From positions 27,193 through 91,192 of the forward strand of contig NZ_KB907815.1 in NCBI RefSeq assembly GCF_000382225.1: a DNA stretch of 64,000 nucleotides. The letters are read 5' to 3'. A program made the translations under genes and the position numbers. Under the pieces are notes generated by a model. The model saw only the letters and a list, made by a program, of their open reading frames with translations, was not told where the DNA came from and did not search any database. Numbering within the stretch: the first letter of the stretch is position 1; each line of letters begins with the position of its first letter. This document shows positions 41,585-49,892 of the stretch, piece after piece. This stretch comes from Hymenobacter aerophilus DSM 13606 (GTDB taxonomy: Bacteria > Bacteroidota > Bacteroidia > Cytophagales > Hymenobacteraceae).

Positions 41585-42694
41585 ATGCCCCGCTTCCGCC
41601 CCCTCCTCCCCTTTACCTTCTCGCTCACGCTCCTGACGCTGGCGGGCTGTTCCAAGAGCGACGACCAGAGTGCCGCCGTCAGCCCCAAGGCCGAGGCGGG
41701 CTTTACCCTGTCGGACCAGATGCTGCGGGAGCTGAGGATTGACACGGTGCGCCTGGAGCCCGTGCGCGACGAGCTGACGCTGACCGGCCAGATTGCCGCC
41801 GACGGCGACAAAACCGTGCAGGTATACCCGCTGGTGGGCGGCGTGGTGGAGCAGCTGAGCGTGGAGCTGGGCGACCACGTAAGCAAGGGCCAGGTGCTGG
41901 CCGTGATTCGGAGCTCGGAAATTGCCGACCTGCAGAATCAGAGCAGCACCGCCGGCACCGACCTCGCCATTGCCCGCAAAAACCTCTCGGTGCTCGACGA
42001 CCAGTACAAGTTGGGGCTGGCCTCGGAGCGCGACGTGAGCCTGGCGCGCCAGGAGCTGCGCAAGGCCCAGAGCAACGTGGGCAAGAGCCGCAAGCAGCTG
42101 AGCGTGTACGGCGTATCGGCGGATGGCACCTACACGCTGCGGGCCCCGATTTCGGGCTTCGTCACCGAGAAAAACGTGACCGACCACATGCAGTTCAACG
42201 CCGACAACGTGGGTAGCCTGTTCACCATAAGCAACCTCGACGACGTGTGGATTATGGCCAACGTATTCGAGTCGGATATCAGCCGGGTGCAGCAGGGCTA
42301 CGCGGCCGACGTGACGACCCTCTCCTACCCCGACCAGCACTTCAGCGGCCGCATCGACAAGGTGTTCAACGTGCTCGACCCCGAGAGCAAGGCGATGAAG
42401 GTGCGCGTGCGCCTGGCCAATCCTGGCTACCTGCTTAAGCCCGCGATGTACGCCCAAATCAAGGTATCGACCACCGGCACCGCCCAAATGCTGGCCATTC
42501 CCGCCAAGTGCGTGGTCTTCGACAAAAACCGCCATTTCGTGCTGGTCTTCAACGACCGGCACCACATCGAAACCCGCGAAGTGCAGGTGGCTAAAACCGT
42601 GGGCAGCACCGCCTACGTGGCATCGGGCCTGCAGCAGGGCGAACAAATCATCGCCCAGAACCCGCTGCTGGTGTACAACGAGCTGAATGATTAG
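41585..42694 (+). CDS. RND efflux periplasmic adaptor lipoprotein (CzcB/CusB-like)
   Basis: A 369-residue membrane-fusion protein. It starts MPRFRPLLPFTFSLTLLTLAGC, a lipoprotein signal with the Cys at about residue 22. The barrel-sandwich halves read VYPLVGGVVEQLSVELGDHV and YTLRAPISGFVTEKNVTDHM, with a coiled-coil hairpin between them and a beta-barrel with VWIMANVFESDISRVQQG. It connects the CzcA-type pump and the TolC-like channel. There is no His-rich N-terminal metal-binding extension. The next gene lies 126 bases downstream after a family D repeat. Confidence 0.9.
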   Translation: MPRFRPLLPFTFSLTLLTLAGCSKSDDQSAAVSPKAEAGFTLSDQMLRELRIDTVRLEPVRDELTLTGQIAADGDKTVQVYPLVGGVVEQLSVELGDHVSKGQVLAVIRSSEIADLQNQSSTAGTDLAIARKNLSVLDDQYKLGLASERDVSLARQELRKAQSNVGKSRKQLSVYGVSADGTYTLRAPISGFVTEKNVTDHMQFNADNVGSLFTISNLDDVWIMANVFESDISRVQQGYAADVTTLSYPDQHFSGRIDKVFNVLDPESKAMKVRVRLANPGYLLKPAMYAQIKVSTTGTAQMLAIPAKCVVFDKNRHFVLVFNDRHHIETREVQVAKTVGSTAYVASGLQQGEQIIAQNPLLVYNELND

Positions 42695-42696
42695 TA

Positions 42697-42817
42697 TTTG
42701 AGCTGCCAGCTGCCAGCTACAAGCGGCAAGCTTTGACGCTCTACCAGCACTTTTTCCTGCTTACCTATTTGCCTGCCCCAAGCTTGCCGCTTGTGGCTGG
42801 CAGCTTGCAGCTCAAGA
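42697..42817. repeat. GCTACAAGCGGCAAGC / GCTTGCCGCTTGTGGC inverted repeat (family D)
   Basis: The left arm (GCTGCCAGCTGCCAGCTACAAGCGGC) and the right arm (GCTTGCCGCTTGTGGCTGGCAGC) are reverse complements across a short centre. The element is within the efflux operon, between adaptor and pump. Confidence 0.85.
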
Positions 42818-42820
42818 CAA

Positions 42821-45800
42821 ATGAACAAATTCATCCAGGGCATTATTGCCTTTTCGCTTAACAACCGGGGCTTTGTATTTCTGATGACGCTGGCCGTTAT
42901 CGTGGCCGGGGTCATCAGCTACCGCAACACGCCGATTGAGGCCTTCCCGGACGTAACGAACACCGAAATTACCATCATCACCCAGTGGCCCGGCCGCTCG
43001 GCCGAAGAGATGGAGAAGTTCGTGACGGCCCCCATCGAAATCTCCCTCAATCCGGTTCAGAAAAAAACCAGCATCCGCTCCACTACCCTGTTTGGGCTGT
43101 CGGTGGTGAAGGTGATTTTTGACGATGGCGTGGACGACGCCTTTGCCCGCGTGCAGGTGAACAACCTGCTCAGCCAGGCCGATTTGCCCGAGGGCGCCGA
43201 CCCCGACGTGCAGCCACCCTACGGCCCCACGGGCGAAATTTTCCGCTACACGCTGCAAAGCAAAACCAAAACCACCCGCGAGCTGAAAACCCTGCAGGAC
43301 TGGGTGGTGGAGCGCAACCTGAAGGCCGTGCCCGGCGTGGCCGACGTGAACAGCTTCGGTGGCGAGGTGAAAGCGTACGAAATCAGCGCCGACCCCGGCA
43401 AGCTGCAGACCTTCGGCCTCACCCCGCTCGACCTCTACAACGCCGTGCAGCGCAGCAACATCAACGTGGGCGGCGACGTCATCAGCCAGGGCCAGCAGAA
43501 CTACGTGGTGCGCGGTATCGGCCTGCTCAACAACATCGCCGATATCAACAACACGGTTGTCAAAAACGTGAACGGGGCCCCGATTCTGGTGAAGAACGTG
43601 GCCCTCGTGCACGAGTCGGCGCTGCCGCGGCTGGGCCGCGTGGGCCGGGGCTACCACGATGATGTGCTCGAAGGCATTGTGGTGATGCGCAAGGGCGAAA
43701 ACCCGACGGAGGTAATTGCCCGGCTCAAGGAGAAAGTGGCGCTGCTGAACGATAAGATTCTGCCCTCCGACGTCAAAATCAGCACTTTCTACGACCGGCA
43801 GCAGCTCATCGACTTCTCCACCGAAACCGTGATTCACAACCTGCTCGAAGGCATGGTGCTGGTGACGGTTATCGTGTTCCTGTTTATGGCCGACTGGCGC
43901 ACGACGGTTATTGTGGGCATTATTATTCCGCTGGCTTTGCTGTTTGCCTTCATCTGCCTGCGGCTGCGGGGCATGAGCGCCAACCTGCTCAGCATGGGCG
44001 CCATCGACTTCGGCATCATCATCGACGGGGCCGTAGTGATGGTGGAGGGGCTGTTTGTGGCCCTCGACCACAAAGCCCACAAGGTGGGCATGCCCCGGTT
44101 CAACAAGCTCGCCAAGCTGGGCCTCATCAAGAAAACCGGCCGCGACATGGGCAAGGCCATTTTCTTCTCCAAGGCCATCATCATCACGGCCCTGCTGCCC
44201 ATTTTCTCCTTCGAAAAGGTAGAAGGCAAGGTGTTTTCGCCCCTGGCCTGGACGCTGGGCTTCGCCCTGCTCGGAGCGCTGATTTTTACGCTTACGCTCG
44301 TGCCGGTGCTGGCCTCGCTGCTGCTCAAAAAGAACGTGGTGGAAAAGGACAACTTTTTCGTGCGCGCCGTGAACCGGGGGGCGCAACGGATCTTTGCCTT
44401 CACCTACGCCCGCAAAACGGCCAGCCTGCTGGTGGCCACCGCGGCCGTGGTGCTGGGCCTGGGCTCGTTTCACTTTCTGGGTTCCGAGTTCCTGCCCGAG
44501 CTGAACGAAGGCTCGATTTACGTGCGGGCCCAGCTGCCGCTCAGCATCTCGCTCGACGAAAGCAACAAGCTGGGCAACGAGATGCGGCGCGTGTTTCTGA
44601 GCTTCCCGGAGGTGGGCGACGTAGTGAGCCAGACCGGCCGGCCCAACGACGGCACCGACCCGACCGGCTTCTACAACAACGAGTTTCTGGTGCAGCTCAA
44701 GCACACACCCGAAGTGCAGGCCCGGATGAAGCACAAGGACCGGCGCGAGGCCCTGATTGCGCAGATGAAGCAGAAGCTCAGCCGCTTTCCGGGCGTCGAT
44801 TTCAACTTCTCCCAGCCAATTACCGACAACGTGGAAGAGGCCGCCTCGGGCGTGAAGGGCTCGATTGCCGTCAAAATCTACGGCACCGACCTCCGGCTGA
44901 TGGAGGAAAAGGCCCGCCAGGTGTATGGCGTGCTCAAACGCATCGACGGCATCGACGATTTGGGCGTGCTGCGCAACATCGGCCAGCCCGAGCTGCACGT
45001 CGACCTCGACGAGGAGCGCATGGCCCAGTACGGCGTGAGCAAAAGCGACGCCAACGCCGTGCTGGAAATGGCCGTGGGCGGCAAGCAGGCCACTCAGCTG
45101 TACGAGGGCGAGCGGAAATTCCCGATTCGGGTGCGCTACCAGGAGCAGTTCCGCCAGCGCCCCGCCGAAATTTCGGCCCTGATGGTGCCCACCCACAACG
45201 GCAAAACCGTGCCGCTGTCGGAAATTGCCACCATTTCGGAAGTCACCGGCCCCTCGCTCATCTACCGCGACGACAACACCCGCTTCGCCGCCGTCAAGTT
45301 CAGCATCCGGGGCCGCGACATGGGCTCGACGATTGCCGAGGCCCAGAAAAAGGTGAACGACGTAGTGGGTTTGCCCAAGGGCTACAGCCTGAAATGGACC
45401 GGCGACTTCGAAAACCAGCGGCGCGCCACCGAGCGGCTGGCCCAGGTAGTGCCTGTGTCGCTGGCCCTCATCTTCTTCATTTTGTTCATGCTGTTTGGCA
45501 ACCTCAAGGATGCCGGACTGGTGCTGCTGAACGTGCCGTTTGCCATCATCGGCGGCATTGCGGCCCTGCTGCTTACGCACACCAACTTCAGCATTTCGGC
45601 CGGCATCGGCTTCATTGCCCTGTTTGGTATCTGCATTCAGAACGGGGTGATTCTGATATCGGTATTCAAGCAGAACATGGTGCGCAAGCTGAGCCTCGAC
45701 CGCAGCATTGCCGACGGCCTGACGTCGCGGGTGCGGCCGGTGGTGATGACGGCCCTGATGGCCACCATTGGCTTGCTGCCGGCCGCCCTCAGCACCGGCA

Positions 45801-45985
45801 TCGGCTCGGAAACCAGCAAGCCCCTGGCCATTGTGGTAATTGGCGGCCTGATTACCGGCACGCTGCTCACGCTGTTCATCTTCCCGCTGATATTCGAGCG
45901 GGCCTACCGCGCCGCGCACACCCACTCCACCGACGCCCCCACCCTGCACCCGCAGCAGAAGCGCGAGCCGGTACTGGTGGGCTAA
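42821..45985 (+). CDS. CzcA-type heavy-metal RND efflux pump
   Basis: A 1054-residue inner-membrane proton-driven pump with about twelve membrane helices and two large periplasmic loops. The metal-RND transmembrane motif reads GAIDFGIIIDGAVVMVEG (D396, D402 and E409), matching the DFG-x3-DGA-x3-VE pattern of divalent-cation (Co/Zn/Cd/Ni) pumps rather than the Cu/Ag type; that assignment follows the published HME classification from memory. Gly410 replaces the usual Asn of the VEN motif. N-terminal features (NKFIQGIIAFSLNNRGFVFL, TNTEITIITQWPG) are typical. It completes the tripartite system with the adjacent adaptor and channel. ATG 42821 was chosen. Confidence 0.93.
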   Translation: MNKFIQGIIAFSLNNRGFVFLMTLAVIVAGVISYRNTPIEAFPDVTNTEITIITQWPGRSAEEMEKFVTAPIEISLNPVQKKTSIRSTTLFGLSVVKVIFDDGVDDAFARVQVNNLLSQADLPEGADPDVQPPYGPTGEIFRYTLQSKTKTTRELKTLQDWVVERNLKAVPGVADVNSFGGEVKAYEISADPGKLQTFGLTPLDLYNAVQRSNINVGGDVISQGQQNYVVRGIGLLNNIADINNTVVKNVNGAPILVKNVALVHESALPRLGRVGRGYHDDVLEGIVVMRKGENPTEVIARLKEKVALLNDKILPSDVKISTFYDRQQLIDFSTETVIHNLLEGMVLVTVIVFLFMADWRTTVIVGIIIPLALLFAFICLRLRGMSANLLSMGAIDFGIIIDGAVVMVEGLFVALDHKAHKVGMPRFNKLAKLGLIKKTGRDMGKAIFFSKAIIITALLPIFSFEKVEGKVFSPLAWTLGFALLGALIFTLTLVPVLASLLLKKNVVEKDNFFVRAVNRGAQRIFAFTYARKTASLLVATAAVVLGLGSFHFLGSEFLPELNEGSIYVRAQLPLSISLDESNKLGNEMRRVFLSFPEVGDVVSQTGRPNDGTDPTGFYNNEFLVQLKHTPEVQARMKHKDRREALIAQMKQKLSRFPGVDFNFSQPITDNVEEAASGVKGSIAVKIYGTDLRLMEEKARQVYGVLKRIDGIDDLGVLRNIGQPELHVDLDEERMAQYGVSKSDANAVLEMAVGGKQATQLYEGERKFPIRVRYQEQFRQRPAEISALMVPTHNGKTVPLSEIATISEVTGPSLIYRDDNTRFAAVKFSIRGRDMGSTIAEAQKKVNDVVGLPKGYSLKWTGDFENQRRATERLAQVVPVSLALIFFILFMLFGNLKDAGLVLLNVPFAIIGGIAALLLTHTNFSISAGIGFIALFGICIQNGVILISVFKQNMVRKLSLDRSIADGLTSRVRPVVMTALMATIGLLPAALSTGIGSETSKPLAIVVIGGLITGTLLTLFIFPLIFERAYRAAHTHSTDAPTLHPQQKREPVLVG

Positions 45986-46172
45986 CGGGCCGGGCCGGGT
46001 AGGTTAGGCTGACGGGCCGGAGTTGCGCAACTGGTTTTTCGCATCCCCGAAGGCGCAACCCCGGCCCTGCTTTTGGCATCTGTAGGCACTACTGGCGCCG
46101 CCGCATCTTTGTAGCGCATCTGTGCCGAAAAGTTTGCAACTAGCAGCCTCGTTTCCCCTCCTACTTACTCCG

Positions 46173-48647
46173 ATGAACAAACCCTTCCTGCTGGCTCTCG
46201 GGCTGCTGTTTGCCACGCCGGCCCTGGCCCAGCAAGCCCCCGCCCGCCCCGATTCGGTGGCTTTGGCCACCTACCGCGCCTCGCGCACCAAAATCAACGA
46301 CCTGGTGCACACCAAGCTCGACGTGCGCTTTGACTACGGCAAGCGCCAGCTCATTGGCAAGGAATGGGTTACGCTGAAGCCCCACGCCTACCCCACCGAC
46401 TCGCTGCGCCTCGATGCCAAGGGCATGGATATCGGTTCGGTAACGATGGTGGGCCAGGGCGATGCCAAAGCGCTGACCTTCAAAAACACGGGCGAATTCC
46501 TCGATATCAAGCTCGATAAAACCTACCCCGCCGGCCAGGACTACACCGTGTACATCGAGTACGTGGCCAAGCCCGACGAGATGAAAACCAAGGGAAGCGC
46601 CGCCATTACTGATGCCAAGGGCCTGTACTTCATCAACCCCGATAGCAGCGTGGCCGGCAAGCCGGTGCAAATCTGGACCCAGGGCGAGACGGAAGCCTCG
46701 TCGGTGTGGTTTCCGACCATTGACGCCACCAACCAGAAGACGACCCAGGAAATTGCCATGACCGTGCCGGCCAAGTACGTGACGCTGAGCAACGGGGCGC
46801 TAATCAGCCAGAAACCCAACGCCGACGGCACCCGCACCGACACCTGGAAAATGGACCTGCCCCACGCGCCCTATCTGTTTATGATGGCCGTGGGCGACTT
46901 CAAGATTACCAAGGACACCTGGCGGGGCAAGGAGGTGAACTACTACCTGGAGCCCAAGTACGCGCCCTTCGCCAAGCAGATTTTCGGCAACACGCCCGAA
47001 ATGCTGGAGTTCTTCTCCAAGAAGCTCGGCGTGGAGTATCCGTGGAACAAGTACGCGCAGATTGTGGTGCGCGACTACGTGAGCGGGGCCATGGAAAACA
47101 CCACCGCCACGCTGCACGGCGACTTTTTGCAGAAGGATGCCCGCGAGGCGCTGGATGCCGAGTACGACCGGGGCGAGTCGGTTATTGCCCACGAGCTGTT
47201 CCACCAGTGGTTTGGCGACCTGGTAACGGCCGAAAGCTGGAGCAACCTGACGGTGAACGAGTCGTTTGCCGACTTTTCGGAGGCGCTGTGGGCCGAGTAC
47301 AAGTACGGCCAGGAGGCCGGCGACGCCCACGCCTACCAGAACATGCGCAACTACCTGCGCAGCCCCCGCGACGCCCAGAAAAACCTGGTGCGCTTCCACT
47401 ACGCCGACAAGGAAGACATGTTCGACCTGGTAAGCTACCAGAAAGGCGGCCAGGTGCTGAACATGCTGCGCAACTACCTCGGCGACGAAGTATTTTTCAA
47501 GAGCCTGCAGAAGTATCTCACCGATAACAAGTTCGGCAACGCCGAAGCCCACCAGCTACGCCTGGCCTTCGAGGCCGTGTCGGGCCAGGATCTGAACTGG
47601 TTTTTCAACCAGTGGTACTTCGGCGCGGGCCACCCCATGGTTTCCATCGACTACAGCTACGACCAGCTCAATAAGGAGCAGGTGGTTACCATCAAGCAGA
47701 ACCAGCCGGGCCAGGTGTTTGAGCTGCCGATGGCCATTGATGTGTACAGCAGCAGCGGCAAGCCCACCCGCCACAAGGTGGTGCTGCGCAAGGCCACCGA
47801 AGTGCTGCGCCTGCCCGCCGCCACCCAGCCCGACCTCGTGAACGTGGACGCCGACAAGACGACGCTGTGGCAGAAGCAGGACAACAAGCCCTTCGCCCAG
47901 TTCGCCTATCAGTACCGCCACGCCCCGCGCTACGTGGACCGTCGCGAAGCGGTAGCTCAAGCGGCTTCCTTGCCGCCCACCGATGCGGCCGCCCGCCAGC
48001 TGCTTTTCGCGGCCCTGAGCGACAAGAGCGAGTTCATCCGCCGCGCCGCCCTTTCCTCCCTCAAGCTCGATGACAAAGCAGTGGCTAAAGCGGCCACTCC
48101 GCTTATTCGCAAGCAGCTGGCGCAGGAGAAAAACACCAACAACCAGGCACTTATGCTACAGGCCTTGGCAGCGGCCGGCGACAAGAAAGATGAGAAGCTG
48201 TTTCTAAAGTCGCTCAACAGCCAGTCGTACGCCGTGCAGGGGGCCGCCCTGGAAGGCCTGGCCGCTGTGCAGCCCAAGCAGGCCCTGGCCCGCGCCAAGG
48301 CGCTGGAGCCCGATGCCAAAGCCGATGTAGCCGCCGCCATTGCCAGCGTGTACGCCGAGGTGGGCGACGCCAGCACCTGGCCCTACGTGCGCGACAAGTT
48401 CGATGCGGCCGGCCCGCAGGGTAAGTTCCAGATGATGGAAAGCCTTGTAGGTTTCATGGCCCGCCTGAATGACCCGACCGTGCTCCGCGAGGGTGTGGCC
48501 CGCCTCCAGCAAATGGCCATCCAGTACAAGCAGTACGGCCTCGACCAACCCGTGCTGGCCATGCTGGAGAAGGTGAAGCAGAACAAGCCCGCCGACCAGC
48601 AGGCCATCATCCAAGCGGCCGAAGAAGCCATCAGGGCCGCTAAGTAA
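46173..48647 (+). CDS. Exported M1-family metallopeptidase (aminopeptidase N-like)
   Basis: An 824-residue secreted peptidase with signal peptide MNKPFLLALGLLFATPALAQ. The exopeptidase motif GAMEN (in SGAMENTTATL) and the zinc site HELFHQWFGDL with H340, H344 and distal E363 (NESFAD) are intact, as expected for an aminopeptidase. The C-terminal 240 residues form helical HEAT-like repeats (RQLLFAALSDKSEFIRRAALSSL, EKLFLKSLNSQSYAVQGAALEGL). CATCTTTG, one base off the -7 consensus, lies about 70 bases upstream. A heptamer array follows the stop after four bases. Confidence 0.92.
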   Translation: MNKPFLLALGLLFATPALAQQAPARPDSVALATYRASRTKINDLVHTKLDVRFDYGKRQLIGKEWVTLKPHAYPTDSLRLDAKGMDIGSVTMVGQGDAKALTFKNTGEFLDIKLDKTYPAGQDYTVYIEYVAKPDEMKTKGSAAITDAKGLYFINPDSSVAGKPVQIWTQGETEASSVWFPTIDATNQKTTQEIAMTVPAKYVTLSNGALISQKPNADGTRTDTWKMDLPHAPYLFMMAVGDFKITKDTWRGKEVNYYLEPKYAPFAKQIFGNTPEMLEFFSKKLGVEYPWNKYAQIVVRDYVSGAMENTTATLHGDFLQKDAREALDAEYDRGESVIAHELFHQWFGDLVTAESWSNLTVNESFADFSEALWAEYKYGQEAGDAHAYQNMRNYLRSPRDAQKNLVRFHYADKEDMFDLVSYQKGGQVLNMLRNYLGDEVFFKSLQKYLTDNKFGNAEAHQLRLAFEAVSGQDLNWFFNQWYFGAGHPMVSIDYSYDQLNKEQVVTIKQNQPGQVFELPMAIDVYSSSGKPTRHKVVLRKATEVLRLPAATQPDLVNVDADKTTLWQKQDNKPFAQFAYQYRHAPRYVDRREAVAQAASLPPTDAAARQLLFAALSDKSEFIRRAALSSLKLDDKAVAKAATPLIRKQLAQEKNTNNQALMLQALAAAGDKKDEKLFLKSLNSQSYAVQGAALEGLAAVQPKQALARAKALEPDAKADVAAAIASVYAEVGDASTWPYVRDKFDAAGPQGKFQMMESLVGFMARLNDPTVLREGVARLQQMAIQYKQYGLDQPVLAMLEKVKQNKPADQQAIIQAAEEAIRAAK

Positions 48648-48651
48648 GCTT

Positions 48652-48707
48652 AGGGCTTAGGGCTTAGGGCTTAGGGCTTAGGGTTTAGGGCTTAGGGCTT
48701 AGGGCTT
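48652..48707 (+). repeat. AGGGCTT heptamer tandem array (8 copies)
   Basis: Seven AGGGCTT and one AGGGTTT unit are in tandem, starting four bases after the peptidase stop codon. It is followed by a terminator. The phase and position match the arrays at 20897 and 39999. Confidence 0.95.
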
Positions 48708-48722
48708 AGGGGGTATATGTGA

Positions 48723-48758
48723 AAGTCCTCACCGTAGTTGCGGTGAGGACTTTTCTGT
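48723..48758 (+). terminator. Rho-independent terminator after the M1 peptidase
   Basis: AAGTCCTCACCG / CGGTGAGGACTT with loop TAGTTG is followed by TTCTGTTTT. Confidence 0.88.
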
Positions 48759-48879
48759 TTTACGCTGATACTTTAGTCGTTATTGGCTGAGCCCAAGTTG
48801 CTATACGATAAGCACAACTCGCTAGCAGTTAAGCACTAGCGGCAGGAACCATTCGCGCCGGCTGGGCGTCTTGGGGGCC

Positions 48880-49743
48880 ATGCGCAAAACCACCTTGCTG
48901 ATTGCCGGCGCGTTGCCGTTGCTGGCGGCCCCGGTCTGCACCCTGGCTCAATCGGCCGACGCCGAGGCCGCGTTCAACCCCAACAGCGAGTCGCCCTTCG
49001 TGCGCCTCATCCGCCCCGACCGGCCCGGGCAGACCATCACCACCAACATGCTGTATCCCGGCCAGTTTCAGTTCGAAACCGGCCTGACGCGCTACGATGC
49101 GGGCGGCAACAACAGCTACGCCGGCCGCCAGGTGTGGGGCAGCACGCTGCGGGTGGGCTTTTTCAACCACATCGAGCTGCGCGCCACCCAGCACTACCTG
49201 CGCACCCCAACCGCCCCCCGCCCCCTCGGCGATACGCCCGCGCTGCCCTTCGCCGGCCCGGCGGGCTTTGCCCCGCTCAATGTGGGTGCCAAATTTCTGG
49301 CTTCCAGCACCCAGAATGCCCGCTCGCAGGTAGTGGTGCTGCTCGACATGAACCTGCGCAACGGCGACGCCAGCTTTACCGGCAAGCAGCTGGAGCCCGG
49401 GGGCCGGCTGCTGGTGTCGCAGCAGTTGGGGCAGCGGTACGGGCTGGAAGGCAACTTCGGCTTCCGCCAGCAGGGTTTTAAAGCCGAGGGCACCAAGCAG
49501 GGCCAGTACCTGACCACGCTGGCCCTCAACGGCCCGCTGGGCGCGGGCACCCACTTTGGGTTTCTGGCCGAAACCTACGCCACCTGGCAGCGCCAGCAGG
49601 GCTGGCTCCCGGGCCTGACATCGGGCCTTTACTACCGCCCCCTGCCCGGCCTGCGCTTCGATGTAACCGCCGGCCACGGCCTCACGCCAGCCGCTGGCGG
49701 CTTCAGCATCGGCGCTGGCATCAGCGCCCGGTTGGGCAAGTGA
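48880..49743 (+). CDS. Outer-membrane beta-barrel transporter-like protein
   Basis: A 287-residue exported protein with signal peptide (MRKTTLLIAGALPLLAAPVCTLAQ). The mature part is rich in alternating strands, with PGQFQFETGLTRYDAGG, VGFFNHIELRATQHYL, YGLEGNFGFRQQGF, FGFLAETYATWQ and a final RFDVTAGHGLTP and FSIGAGISARLGK. The last strand ends near the C-terminus, as in barrels. It resembles the MetA-pathway/phenol degradation transporter-like family (PF13557-type) annotated in Bacteroidetes; substrate unknown. Start ATG 48880; a TTG three codons upstream is less likely. A family B hairpin lies downstream. Confidence 0.7.
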   Translation: MRKTTLLIAGALPLLAAPVCTLAQSADAEAAFNPNSESPFVRLIRPDRPGQTITTNMLYPGQFQFETGLTRYDAGGNNSYAGRQVWGSTLRVGFFNHIELRATQHYLRTPTAPRPLGDTPALPFAGPAGFAPLNVGAKFLASSTQNARSQVVVLLDMNLRNGDASFTGKQLEPGGRLLVSQQLGQRYGLEGNFGFRQQGFKAEGTKQGQYLTTLALNGPLGAGTHFGFLAETYATWQRQQGWLPGLTSGLYYRPLPGLRFDVTAGHGLTPAAGGFSIGAGISARLGK

Positions 49744-49780
49744 GTGAGCGAGTGAGTGGCTTGCTGAGTGAGCGAACTAT

Positions 49781-49892
49781 CCTGTCATCCTGAGCGCAGC
49801 AAAGGACCTTGTCCCACCAAGAACGGCCATAATAGCGGTTCTTTCTTGGTGGGACAAGGTCCTTCGCTGCGCTCAGGATGACAGGACTTTTC
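49781..49892. repeat. CTGTCATCCTGAGC hairpin element (family B, copy 3)
   Basis: The left arm CCTGTCATCCTGAGCGCAGC... pairs with the right arm over 43 bases with one mismatch. The variable triplet is GCA opposite TGC. The loop contains ACGGCCATAATAGCG. The right arm is followed by GACTTTTC. It lies between convergent stops of the barrel protein and the M28 peptidase. Confidence 0.93.

Noticed and set aside
42812..45949. A very long open frame (about 1045 codons) on the minus strand opposite the RND pump
   Set aside because: It lies entirely inside a confidently identified gene. Its translation is rich in His, Gly, Val and Ala without a known domain, as expected for the reverse strand of high-GC coding sequence. 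The same applies to the long frames opposite pyc (53994-55616 plus), the ABC exporter (13381-15588 plus), the AsmA-like gene and gldG.
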